From Pseudomonas sp. MWU16-30317 (lineage in GTDB: Bacteria; Pseudomonadota; Gammaproteobacteria; Pseudomonadales; Pseudomonadaceae), in the NCBI RefSeq assembly GCF_020515695.1, contig NZ_JAIWJA010000010.1:186001-250000 (forward strand): 64,000 bases of DNA, given 5' to 3'. The notes beneath the pieces were generated by a model that worked only from the letters and a program-made list of their open reading frames with translations, was not told where the DNA came from and searched no databases. The position numbers were made by a program, and so were the translations under genes. Below, piece by piece: positions 46,201-53,193 of the stretch. The first letter of the stretch is position 1; each line of letters begins with the position of its first letter.

Positions 46201-46707
46201 TCCTTGCTCAAACCGGACCTGATCCTGATGGACCTGTCCATGCCGCAGATGGACGGTTGGGAAACCAGCCGCCTGATCCGCCGCAACGTGCAATGCCTGG
46301 CGCCCATAGTGGTGGTGTCGGCCCACGCCAATGCGCTCGCCGACGAACGTGCCGACCATGACCTGGGGCCTATCGATTACTTGGCCAAACCGGTGCTCCT
46401 GCAGCACCTGCTCGACCGCATCGAACACCACCTGCAACTGACCTGGCTGCGGGCTGCACCGGCACTGGCGGCCCCTGTGGCGCCGCACCGGGCGCTGGCC
46501 AGGGCGGAGCTGACGTTGCTGCGCGAGTTGTGCGCCGATGGCGACATGATCGAGCTGCAAGAGCAGCTCGCGAGTATCGAACAACGCTGGCCCGACAGCG
46601 CCACCGCAATCGCGCGGTTGCGCACCCTGGCCCGGGGCTTTCGCCTGGATGAACTCAATCGGGTACTCACAGAGAGCATCAATGAACATTCCCACGAGCG
46701 CCTCTAA
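43270..46707 (+). CDS. NCS1-transporter/hybrid histidine kinase (transceptor)
   Basis: This 1145-aa protein fuses a transporter to a sensor kinase. About residues 30-500 form an NCS1-type (cytosine/allantoin permease) module with roughly twelve helices (YALRYAPSSFRRWSEG, YYAARYGVDMDLLTRGAGFG). A nine-cysteine cluster (CGVC, CCSLEVRCGDQC) lies at about 516-555, and two more helices at about 587-652. HisKA has phospho-acceptor His704 (GLSHELRTPLN); the HATPase contains INLLGNAVNFTDSG and DSGIGIAED; the receiver has Asp988 (LILMDLSMPQMDGWE). A helical tail follows. A TTG at 43309 with a GGAG leader may be the true start. It resembles CbrA-like transporter kinases in design. It probably senses a nitrogen compound and signals to the overlapping regulator gene. 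Confidence 0.88.
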   Translation: MLIARTPRLWSSALSIPGTQRIAKIRRDYNRWVADESMEDYALRYAPSSFRRWSEGRIVNTALSSVSFLVLEAVGGTLVMDYGFTNTLWAVLAVALIILLTGLPISYYAARYGVDMDLLTRGAGFGYIGSTITSLIYASFTFLFFALEAAIMALALELYFHIPLAWGYVLCSVIIIPLAAYGFTLISRLQMWSQPLWLALLIVPYIFVIYKSPGTLSDFTSFAGRHGEAGTFDLLLFGAALSVVLSLVTQIGEQVDYIRFLPQRTAQNNLRWWTALLLAGPGWIVPGALKLMAGAFLAFLAIQHEVPVARAVEPTQMYLVAYSYVFNSPEWALAAMALLVVISQVKINLTNAYAGSLAWSNFFARMTHSHPGRVVWLVFNVVIALLLMEMGIFDAIGEVLGLYANIAIAWIGALVADLVINKPLGLSPPHIEFKRAHLYDVNPVGVGAMGVASLVSMLAHFGWFGALAQAAPPLLALITALIVAPLIAWATKGRYYLARESDPGLLYPQGTTATVTCGVCSNPFERPDMAWCPAYASPICSLCCSLEVRCGDQCKPRSRLLMQVEDGLARLLPKSFSRNLHTRLAHYMGILAVLIALLSGALALVYTQVTHNLAEHSWQTQQTLTLAFIKAFLALCVFAAVLAWWVVLTRESRHVAQEESERQTALLMQEIEAHEQTDLALQRAKEASEAANAAKSRYVTGLSHELRTPLNSILGYTQILQRDASTPPRQQEALATILRNSSHLLSLIDGLLDVAKIEAGKLRLEPSEIAFMDFIRDLERLFAPAAHDKGLGFGLQIIGELPLVVRGDEKRVRQILINLLGNAVNFTDSGEVCLRVSYRRQTATFEIIDSGIGIAEDQLERIFQPFERGEIDRHDNGVGLGLTITRMLTALMGGEISVSSVPGAGTRFQVRLFLSEVRVPKAIIHADHDLVGYAGPPRLVLVVDDHVEHRQVISGMLTPLGFNVVQAANGQEAIRQVSLLKPDLILMDLSMPQMDGWETSRLIRRNVQCLAPIVVVSAHANALADERADHDLGPIDYLAKPVLLQHLLDRIEHHLQLTWLRAAPALAAPVAPHRALARAELTLLRELCADGDMIELQEQLASIEQRWPDSATAIARLRTLARGFRLDELNRVLTESINEHSHERL

Positions 46708-47338
46708 AGGCACCATCCTGATCGTCGACGATGCGCCGGATAACCTGGCGCTGCTCTCCGACGCGCTGGATGATGCCGGCTACCGGGTGCTGGTGGCGCT
46801 GGACGGCACCAGCGCCCTGAGCCGCATCCAGCGCCGCCGCCCGGACCTGATCCTGCTGGATGCGCTGATGCCGGGGCTGGACGGTTTCGACACCTGCCGG
46901 CAGATCAAGGCCGATGCCACGAGCGCGGACATCCCGGTGCTGTTCATGACCGCCCTGACCGAGAGCGAGCACGTGGTCAAAGGCTTCGAAGCCGGCGCCA
47001 TCGACTACGTGACCAAGCCCATCGAGTGCAACGAGGTGCTTGCACGGATCGCCTCGCACCTGCGCACCGCGCGCATCCTGCAGTCGGCGACCACACGCAA
47101 GGCAAGCTTCGAGGATGCTTCAGCGCAGCGCTGCCTGGCGACCCGCTTCGCCCTGACCGAGCGGGAAATCGAAGTGCTGCACTGGGTCACCTGCGGCAAG
47201 ACCAACAAGGACATCGGCGACATCCTCGGCCTCAGCCCGCGCACGGTGAACAAGCACCTGGAACACATCTACATCAAGCTCGGCGTCGAGACCCGCACGG
47301 CCGCGACCTCGGTGGCGCTGTCGGCCCTCAACGGTTAA
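46682..47338 (+). CDS. LuxR-family response regulator
   Basis: This 218-aa regulator has a receiver domain (ILIVDDAPDNLALLSDAL, phospho-acceptor in LILLDALMPGLDGF, YVTKPIECNE) and a C-terminal LuxR/NarL HTH (LTEREIEVLHWVTCGKTNKD, then IGDILGLSPRTVNKHLEHIY). Its ATG lies inside the end of the kinase gene (26-bp overlap), so the two are a coupled pair. It has no AAA+ domain, so it cannot itself activate a sigma-54 promoter. Likely targets are palindromes next to urtA and after its own gene. Confidence 0.9.
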   Translation: MNIPTSASKGTILIVDDAPDNLALLSDALDDAGYRVLVALDGTSALSRIQRRRPDLILLDALMPGLDGFDTCRQIKADATSADIPVLFMTALTESEHVVKGFEAGAIDYVTKPIECNEVLARIASHLRTARILQSATTRKASFEDASAQRCLATRFALTEREIEVLHWVTCGKTNKDIGDILGLSPRTVNKHLEHIYIKLGVETRTAATSVALSALNG

Positions 47339-47379
47339 TGAGCCTTTACCGGCACCACCACGAACTTTCGTGGTTTTCC

Positions 47380-47413
47380 CTACGCAACTTCGTATTAACA
47401 CGAAGTTGCGTAG
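47380..47413. promoter_or_regulatory. Long palindrome between regulator gene and nitB
   Basis: A perfect 14-bp inverted repeat (CTACGCAACTTCGT, 6-nt centre, ACGAAGTTGCGTAG) starts 42 bp after the regulator stop and about 90 bp upstream of the sigma-54-type promoter. Each arm is itself a TACG/CGT-ended partial palindrome, as in paired binding sites. No T-run follows, so it is more likely an upstream activator site than a terminator, but a terminator role is possible. Confidence 0.5.
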
Positions 47414-47503
47414 AGATCCGGGCGGTGCAGAACCCCGTCTAAAAACCGGATCAGCTGCGTTTATACCTTACCTATCAGCCAGTTAGATAATATCTTCGCG
47501 CCC

Positions 47504-47519
47504 TGGCACGTCCTTCGCA
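47504..47519 (+). promoter_or_regulatory. Sigma-54 (-24/-12) promoter of the nit1C operon
   Basis: TGGCACG-N4-TCGCA fits the RpoN consensus (TGGCACG-N4-TTGCW) with one mismatch. The essential GG (47505-47506) and GC (47517-47518) have exactly 10 bp between them. It lies 71 bp upstream of nitB. Sigma-54 control fits nitrogen-limitation expression of Nit1C clusters. Confidence 0.72.
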
Positions 47520-47589
47520 CTGCACCGCTGTAACCCGATCAGCCGCTCTCGGCCATCGATAACAGCGACGCAACAACGGAGATGACGAC

Positions 47590-48072
47590 ATGCCAAACGT
47601 GGACATTGCTCACTATCAAGACGGCGACTTCCTGGTCAACTACGAAGAAAAGGTCTTCGAGGACGTCAAGGCCGAACCGGGTGAAAAAGCGCTGTTGACG
47701 TTCCACACCATCGCCTTCGAAGGTTCCATAGGCCTGGTCAACCTGTTGCAGGCCAAACGCTTGCTGCGCAAGGGCTTCGAAACCAAGATCCTGTTGTATG
47801 GCCCAGGCGTGCAACTGGGCGTGCAACGCGGCTTCCCAACCCTGGGCGCCGAGGCCTTTCCGGGGCACCTGGCGGTCAACAACCAGATCAAGGCGTTCAT
47901 GGCCGAAGGCGGTGAGGTATACGCCTGTCGCTTCGCCTTGCAGGCCCTGTACGGGCAGACCGAAAAAGCCCTGATCGAAGGTATTCGCCCGATCAATCCG
48001 CTGGACGTCATGGACCTGCGCCTGCTGATGCGCCGTGAAGGCGCGATGATCATTGATACCTGGACGGCGTAG
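47590..48072 (+). CDS. nitB: Nit1C protein NitB (MSMEG_0572/Sll0783 family)
   Basis: This 160-aa protein matches the MSMEG_0572/Sll0783 nitrogen-starvation family with a DsrE-like layout: VDIAHYQDGDFLVNYEEKVF, FEGSIGLVNLLQAKRLLRKG, KILLYGPGVQLGVQRGFPTL, CRFALQALYGQTE. No activity is known. The ATG at 47590 follows a purine-rich leader (ACGGAGATGACGAC). It is the first gene of the nit1C operon and is followed by a REP array. Confidence 0.87.
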   Translation: MPNVDIAHYQDGDFLVNYEEKVFEDVKAEPGEKALLTFHTIAFEGSIGLVNLLQAKRLLRKGFETKILLYGPGVQLGVQRGFPTLGAEAFPGHLAVNNQIKAFMAEGGEVYACRFALQALYGQTEKALIEGIRPINPLDVMDLRLLMRREGAMIIDTWTA

Positions 48073-48083
48073 CTCGACTTGCC

Positions 48084-48399
48084 GGCCCCTTCGCGGGCAA
48101 GCTTTGCTCCCACAGGTGTACGACTCTGCATCTGCTTGCACAGATGGATGGCCCTGCATCCGCTTGCACTGTGGGAGCAAGGCTTGCCCGCGAAGGGGCC
48201 CTTGCAGCTTGCCAGCAAGCTGTGCTCCCACAGGGTGAAGGCACTATCCGAATCCGAGCCGTACACCTGTGGGAGCAAGGCTTGCCCGCGAAGGGGGCCT
48301 TGCAGCTTGCCAGCACGCTGTGCTCCCACAGGGTGAGCGGCACTATCCGAATCCGAGCCGTACACCTGTGGGAGCAAGGCTTGCCCGCGAAGGGGGCCT
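48084..48399. repeat. BIME/REP array between nitB and nitC
   Basis: A facing REP pair with a different spacer (48084-48197) is followed by nearly identical units repeating at 98-99 bp, with GTGGGAGCAAGGCTTGCC starting near 48171, 48269 and 48368. The unit is the reverse complement of the 99-bp unit inside nitD. The 378-bp gap between nitB and nitC contains no gene. Confidence 0.85.
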
Positions 48400-48450
48400 C
48401 ACAGCCGCCATAGATCACAGCACCCGCCACCCATCCAGAGGCCCGTCACC

Positions 48451-49404
48451 ATGCCCATCATCCGCGCCGCCGCCGTCCAGTTCAGCCCGGTGCTGTACTC
48501 CCGCGAGGCCACTGTCGCCAAGCTCTGCGCCACCGTGCTCGAACTGGGCCGCGAAGGCGTGCAGTTCGCGGTATTCCCCGAAACCGTGGTGCCCTACTAC
48601 CCCTATTTCTCCTTCGTGCAGCCGCCCTTCGCCATGGGCAGGCAACACCTCAAGCTGCTCGAACAATCCGTCACCGTGCCCTCCGACGTGACCCGCCAAA
48701 TCGGCGAGGCGTGCCGCGAAGCCGGAGTCGTCGCCTGCATCGGCGTCAACGAGCGCGACGGCGGCACGCTCTACAACGCGCAGTTGCTGTTCGACGCCGA
48801 CGGCAGCCTGATCCAGCACCGGCGCAAGATCACCCCCACCTATCACGAGCGCATGGTCTGGGGCCAAGGCGACGGCTCCGGCCTGCGCGCCACCGACAGC
48901 GCGGTCGGGCGCATCGGCGCGCTGGCCTGCTGGGAACACTACAACCCGCTGGCCCGCTACGCGCTGATGGCCGACGGCGAGCAGATCCACGCGGCGATGT
49001 TCCCCGGCTCCCTGGTGGGGCAGATTTTCGCCGAGCAGATGGAGGTCACCATTCGCCACCACGCCCTGGAAAGCGGCTGCTTTGTGGTCAACGCCACCGC
49101 CTGGCTGGATGCCGAGCAGCAGGCGCAAATCATGACCGACACCGGCTGCGCACTGGAGCCGATCAGCGGCGGCTGCTTCACCGCGATCGTCTCCCCGGAA
49201 GGCAAGGTGCTCGGCCAGCGCACAGAGGGCGAAGGCGCGGTGATCGCCGACCTGGACTTCGCCTTGATCGACAAACGCAAACGCATGATGGATTCGGTGG
49301 GTCACTACAGCCGGCCGGAATTGCTGAGCCTGCTGATCGATCGGCGGGTGACGGCGCATGTGCATGGGCATCATCAGGCTGCCGGGGAGCACCTCCATGA
49401 ATGA
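48451..49404 (+). CDS. nitC: Nit1C nitrilase NitC
   Basis: This 317-aa nitrilase-superfamily enzyme has a complete triad: Glu44 in FPETVVPYYPYF, Lys126 in HRRKITPTYHERMVWGQGDG, and Cys160 in LACWEHYNPLARY. Nit1C nitrilases (Nit6803 family) hydrolyse nitriles, and in some pseudomonads the cluster is needed for growth on cyanide. Here the natural substrate is not decidable. The gene overlaps nitD by 8 bp and is bracketed by oppositely oriented REP arrays. Confidence 0.93.
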   Translation: MPIIRAAAVQFSPVLYSREATVAKLCATVLELGREGVQFAVFPETVVPYYPYFSFVQPPFAMGRQHLKLLEQSVTVPSDVTRQIGEACREAGVVACIGVNERDGGTLYNAQLLFDADGSLIQHRRKITPTYHERMVWGQGDGSGLRATDSAVGRIGALACWEHYNPLARYALMADGEQIHAAMFPGSLVGQIFAEQMEVTIRHHALESGCFVVNATAWLDAEQQAQIMTDTGCALEPISGGCFTAIVSPEGKVLGQRTEGEGAVIADLDFALIDKRKRMMDSVGHYSRPELLSLLIDRRVTAHVHGHHQAAGEHLHE

Positions 49405-51067
49405 CACGACGATTTTGCGCAAGCTGCAAGGGCCTCTTCGCGGGCAAGCCTTGCTCCCACAAGTGTACGGCTCGGATTCGGACAGTGCCGTTCACCCTGT
49501 GGGACCACAGCTTGCTGGCAAGCTGCAAGGGCCTCTTCGCGGGCAAGCCTTGCTCCCACAGGTGTACGGCTCGGATTCGGACAGTGCCGTTCACCCTGTG
49601 GGACCACAGCTTGCTGGCAAGCTGCAAGGGCCTCTTCGCGGGCAAGCCTTGCTCCCACAAGTGTGCGGCTCGGCTTCGGACAGTGCCGTTCACCCTGTGG
49701 GACCACAGCTTGCTGGCAAGCTGCAAGGGCCTCTTCGCGGGCAAGCCTTGCTCCCACAGGTGTGCGGCTCGGCTTCGGACAGTGCCGTTCACCCTGTGGG
49801 ACCACAGCTTGCTGGCAAGCTCCAAGGGCCTCTTCGCCGGCAAGCCTTGCTCCCACAAGTGTACGGCTCGGATTCGGACAGTGCCGTTCACCCTGTGGGA
49901 CCACAGCTTGCTGGCGAAGACGTCGGCAAGCATGCCCCGGATCCCAAGCGTACGCCTGTGGGAGCAAGGCTTGCCCGCGAAGGCAGCACCGCCAGTCCCG
50001 ACCTGCTCGCCGAACTGCAGTGCCACGGTGTGCGCTGGCAAGGCGCCGACGGCCTGGCGCGCAAGGGCGGCGCCGGGCCCTCGGATCACAAGGCCCTGAG
50101 CCTGGGCGAGCACACCGCCATGGTGCCGATGCTCAACCGCGCCTCGCTCGACTCGCCCTACTCCGCCGTGCCCGACAGCAGCGGCGCCCAGGCGTTGATC
50201 TTTCGCGAGGGCCTGCAAGTTGGCCAGGTGCAGCTGCCCGGCGTGCCGAAGTTCTACGGCCTGAACACCGAGGACGGCATCCCCTACTGGAAGATCGCCA
50301 CCCTGCACAGCAAGGACGTCCTCGCCACCACCGTCCTGCAACACTGCATCCGCATGAACGAAGCCGCCACCTCGTGCCAGTTCTGCGCCATCGGCCAGTC
50401 GCTGGCGAGCGGCAAGACCATCGCCCGCAAGCGCCCCGCACAACTCGCCCAAGTGGCCAAGGCCGCAGTCGAGCTCGACGGCGTCAAGCACATGGTGATG
50501 ACCACCGGCACGCCGCAGACCAGCGATCGCGGCGCCGCCATCCTCTGTGAATCGGCAGCCGCGGTGACCGCCGTGGTCGACCTGCCGATCCAGGCGCAGT
50601 GCGAGCCGCCCGACGACGACGCGTGGTTCCAGCGCCTCAAGGACAGCGGCGTGGTGTCTCTGGGCATGCACCTGGAAGCCGTCACCGACGCGGTGCGCCA
50701 ACGCATCATGCCGGGCAAGGCCGAAGTGCCGCTGGAGCGTTACTTCAGCGCCTTCGACGCCGCCGTGCAGGTGTTCGGCCGCGGCCAGGTGAGTACCTAC
50801 ATCCTCGCCGGCCTGGGCGACAGCGAAGACGCCATCGCGCAGATGAGCGAACGTCTGGCCAGCGTCGGGGTGTATCCCTTCGTGGTGCCCTTCGTGCCCA
50901 TCGACGGCACCCCCCTGGCACGCCACCCCAAGCCCGACAGCGCTTTCATGCAGCGCCTCTACCCGCGCATCGGCGCCAGCCTGCGCAAGTACGGCCTGCA
51001 CTCGGACAACATCAACGCCGGCTGCGCCAAATGCGGCGCCTGTTCGGCCCTCAAACACCACGAGTAA
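49397..51067 (+). CDS. nitD: Nit1C radical SAM protein NitD with an in-frame REP insertion
   Basis: This 556-aa frame encodes an MSMEG_0568-family radical SAM protein. The family core resumes at residue about 197 (SPDLLAELQCHGVRWQG, GGAGPSDHKALSLGEH). Cluster cysteines are Cys317, Cys327 and Cys330 (CX9CX2C), and a C-terminal CAKCGAC is present. The ATG at 49397 overlaps nitC by 8 bp, the natural coupled start, but residues 9-173 are five 33-residue repeats (KLQGPLRGQALLPQV then YGSDSDSAVHPVGPQLAG) encoded by a 99-bp REP array. Residues 174-196 come from the array tail. Without them the protein would be about 370 aa. Either an extended protein is made, or translation restarts after the array. 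Confidence 0.85.
   Translation: MNDTTILRKLQGPLRGQALLPQVYGSDSDSAVHPVGPQLAGKLQGPLRGQALLPQVYGSDSDSAVHPVGPQLAGKLQGPLRGQALLPQVCGSASDSAVHPVGPQLAGKLQGPLRGQALLPQVCGSASDSAVHPVGPQLAGKLQGPLRRQALLPQVYGSDSDSAVHPVGPQLAGEDVGKHAPDPKRTPVGARLAREGSTASPDLLAELQCHGVRWQGADGLARKGGAGPSDHKALSLGEHTAMVPMLNRASLDSPYSAVPDSSGAQALIFREGLQVGQVQLPGVPKFYGLNTEDGIPYWKIATLHSKDVLATTVLQHCIRMNEAATSCQFCAIGQSLASGKTIARKRPAQLAQVAKAAVELDGVKHMVMTTGTPQTSDRGAAILCESAAAVTAVVDLPIQAQCEPPDDDAWFQRLKDSGVVSLGMHLEAVTDAVRQRIMPGKAEVPLERYFSAFDAAVQVFGRGQVSTYILAGLGDSEDAIAQMSERLASVGVYPFVVPFVPIDGTPLARHPKPDSAFMQRLYPRIGASLRKYGLHSDNINAGCAKCGACSALKHHE
49421..49983 (+). repeat. Five-unit 99-bp BIME array inside nitD
   Basis: Units lie at 49421, 49520, 49619, 49718 and 49817, each exactly 99 bp and 90-99% identical by eye. 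Each unit holds a REP (CTTCGCGGGCAAGCC then TTGCTCCCACA) and a diverged inverted REP (TGTGGGACCACAGCTTGC then TGGC). A closing inverted REP (CTGTGGGAGCAAGGCTTG then CCCGCGAAGG) ends at 49983. The length is a multiple of three and no stop occurs in the nitD frame. Confidence 0.95.
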
Positions 51068-51081
51068 AGGGAGCGCAATCC

Positions 51082-51642
51082 ATGGCCGAACACGCCTTCG
51101 CGCTGGTCGACGGGACCTTCAGCGAATTCCTCGCCGGCGACCTGTTGGTCAAGCCCGCCGATCAACCCTGGGAACGCCAGCACTACTTCAGCCTGCGCCG
51201 CGCGGTGTTCAGCGACGAGCAACAATTGCTCGCCCAGGACAAGGACGAAAAGGACTTCCAGGCCATCCCCATCGTCGCCGTCGCGCACCACTGCGGCATG
51301 CCCGAGCAGGTCATCGGCGCGGTGCGCATCTACCAGAGCGAACCCGGCGTCTGGTACGGCGGACGCCTGTGCGTCGAGCGCCAGTACCGCCGGCACGCGA
51401 TGATCGGCAAAGCGCTGGTCAACGAAGCCGTGTCGCGGGCCATCGACCTGGGCTGCCAGACATTCCTGGCCACCGTGCAGCAGGCCAACGAGGGCTATTT
51501 CCACAGCCTGCACTGGCACACGCTGAAGACGCTCGACCTGCTCGGCCACCCCCATCGCCTGATGCAGGCGCGGTTGGAGCGCTACCCGTTCATGGCCCGG
51601 CAGACCTCACTGCTGCGCAAAAAGGCCGCTGCTCATGACTAG
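51082..51642 (+). CDS. nitE: Nit1C acetyltransferase NitE (MSMEG_0567/Sll0786 family)
   Basis: This 186-aa GNAT-fold protein of the nitrogen-starvation acetyltransferase family has YFSLRRAVFSDEQQLLAQDK, an acetyl-CoA-type loop (LCVERQYRRHAMIGKALVNE) and FLATVQQANEGYFHSLHWHT. An AAGGGAG leader precedes the ATG at 51082. It lies 14 bp after nitD and overlaps nitF by 8 bp. The substrate is unknown. Confidence 0.88.
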   Translation: MAEHAFALVDGTFSEFLAGDLLVKPADQPWERQHYFSLRRAVFSDEQQLLAQDKDEKDFQAIPIVAVAHHCGMPEQVIGAVRIYQSEPGVWYGGRLCVERQYRRHAMIGKALVNEAVSRAIDLGCQTFLATVQQANEGYFHSLHWHTLKTLDLLGHPHRLMQARLERYPFMARQTSLLRKKAAAHD

Positions 51643-52666
51643 TCCGCAAGCGACCTTGACAGCCCTGCTCGACCGCCTGCGCAACACCCCGGCGATGCAG
51701 TCGAAACTGGCGATCCAGCAACCGGCCAGCGCCCTGGCGCTCCATGGCCAGAGCTGCGACGACTTGTATGCCCTGCCCGGCGACGACACCGCGGCGATTC
51801 GTTGCGGCGATCAGTACCAGTTGCTGGCGATCGAAGGCATGATCCCGGCGTTCGTCGAGCAGGCGCCCTGGTTCGCCGGCTGGTCGGCGGTGATGGCCAA
51901 CGTCAGCGACATCACTGCCATGGGCGGCCGCGCGACTGCGGTGGTCAACGCCTATTGGCACCACGACGTGATCGCCGCCGAGCAGGTGCTGGGCGGTATC
52001 CGCGCCGCCTGCGAGGCCTATGGTCTGATCCTCGCGGGCGGCCACACCAGCCAGGCTGCGGGCAACCCGGCGGTGCTGGCGGTGGCGGTCAGCGGCTGGG
52101 CGCGCAATCTGCTCTCGACCCTGCACGTGGCGCCAGGACAGATCATCGCCATGGCGGTCGACCTCGATGGTCGCTGGCACGGCGACGCGCCGTACTGGAA
52201 GGCCTTCGAGGACGTCGCCCCACAGCGCCTGCGTGACAAGCTCGAAGTCATCCCACGGCTGGCCGAAGCCGGGCTGCTGCACGCCGCCAAGGACATCAGC
52301 AACGCCGGCATCCTCGGCACCCTGCTGATGCTGCTCGAACCCAAGGGCTGCGGTGCGCTGATCGATCTGGCGGCCCTGCCGCAACCGGCCGATACGCCGC
52401 TGGAACGCTGGCTGCAGGTGTTCCCCAGCTACGGCTTTGTGCTGACCCTCGACCCAGAGGACCTGGCCACGGTGGCCGCCGCGTTCGCCTTCGAGGGCCT
52501 GCACTGCGCGCGCATCGGCGAGGTCGATGACAGCGCGCGGTTGCAGGTCCGCCAGGGCCCGGCACAGGCGGATTTCTGGGACCTGTCGCGCCAGCCGTTC
52601 ACGGGGTTCCACTACCCGCAATTCAGCCATGAGGCGCGCCCCGCCTTGATCCACAAGGAGCACTGA
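51635..52666 (+). CDS. nitF: Nit1C AIR-synthase-like protein NitF (Sll0787 family)
   Basis: This 343-aa protein has the PurM/ThiL/HypE fold signature: YALPGDDTAAIRCGDQY, VMANVSDITAMGGRATAVVN, GLILAGGHTSQAAGNPAVLA, and DISNAGILGTLLMLLE in the second half. Proteins of this fold bind ATP and activate carbonyl or amide substrates. The specific reaction is not known. The start overlaps nitE by 8 bp; nitG begins right after its stop. Confidence 0.88.
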   Translation: MTSPQATLTALLDRLRNTPAMQSKLAIQQPASALALHGQSCDDLYALPGDDTAAIRCGDQYQLLAIEGMIPAFVEQAPWFAGWSAVMANVSDITAMGGRATAVVNAYWHHDVIAAEQVLGGIRAACEAYGLILAGGHTSQAAGNPAVLAVAVSGWARNLLSTLHVAPGQIIAMAVDLDGRWHGDAPYWKAFEDVAPQRLRDKLEVIPRLAEAGLLHAAKDISNAGILGTLLMLLEPKGCGALIDLAALPQPADTPLERWLQVFPSYGFVLTLDPEDLATVAAAFAFEGLHCARIGEVDDSARLQVRQGPAQADFWDLSRQPFTGFHYPQFSHEARPALIHKEH

Positions 52667-52667
52667 C

Positions 52668-52994
52668 ATGCCCGCCGTCAACGTTCGTCTGCGCTGGCCC
52701 GATGGCCAGGAAAGCAACGTCTATTCACCCTCCACCACCATTTTCGAGCACCTCGAGGCGGGGCAGTCCTATCGCCTGGCGGAGTTCCTGCGCCGCGCTG
52801 AAACCGGCCTCAATGCGGCCTCGGAACGGGTCAAGCAGGTCAAGGGGTTCTATTGCAGTTCGGCCATGGACAGCCTTGGCGGCATCCGCATGACCGCCCG
52901 CAAATTCAACGATCCGCAGGCGCAGGTCGAGGTGCTGGAGATCCGTGAACAGGGCAGCGGCAAGGTTCATTACTCAGGCTTCGGAGAGATCTGA
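52668..52994 (+). CDS. nitG: Nit1C protein NitG (MSMEG_0570 family)
   Basis: This 108-aa protein matches the MSMEG_0570 nitrogen-starvation family: VNVRLRWPDGQESNVYSPST, YRLAEFLRRAETGLNAASER, CSSAMDSLGGIRMTARKFN. No known activity. It starts one base after the nitF stop. Its stop codon lies in a short segment that is repeated 65 bp further on. Confidence 0.87.
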   Translation: MPAVNVRLRWPDGQESNVYSPSTTIFEHLEAGQSYRLAEFLRRAETGLNAASERVKQVKGFYCSSAMDSLGGIRMTARKFNDPQAQVEVLEIREQGSGKVHYSGFGEI

Positions 52995-53140
52995 ATTTTG
53001 TACTGAATTCACTGGCCTCTTCGCGGGCAAGCCTTGTTCCCACAAGTGCACGGATATGAATTTTGTACTGAATTCACCGGCCTCTTCGCGCAGATCCATC
53101 GCCGTACACCTGTGGGAGCAAAGCTTGCTCGCGAAGAGGC
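52992..53140. repeat. REP elements and a 34-bp duplication between nitG and nitH
   Basis: A 34-bp segment beginning at the nitG stop (TGAATTTTGTACTGAATTCA...) recurs 65 bp later (53057-53090) with one mismatch. REP copies follow each and a closing inverted REP (GTGGGAGCAAAGCTTGCT then CGCGAAGAGG) ends near 53140. The segment looks like a REP that inserted and partly duplicated its flank. Confidence 0.72.
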
Positions 53141-53193
53141 CATCAGCATCGCTGCATCATTCTGCCCCGAACACCCTTACAGGAGCACCCACC

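Noticed and set aside
47380..47413. Simple terminator of the response regulator gene
   Set aside because: The stem is perfect but no T-run follows and it lies at enhancer distance from the sigma-54 element; recorded as a regulatory candidate instead.
47590..48072. Cyanase as first gene of the nitrile cluster
   Set aside because: Sequence and order fit the MSMEG_0572/Sll0783 family at the head of Nit1C; cyanase motifs are not seen.
48084..49983. Possible CRISPR array because of regular repeats
   Set aside because: Units are 98-99 bp of near-identical sequence with internal inverted REPs; there are no unique spacers and no cas genes.
49178..51061. Long frame antisense to nitD through the REP array
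   Set aside because: The array is open in several frames on both strands because it lacks stop-rich sequence; only the nitD frame joins a family sequence on one side and a coupled start on the other.
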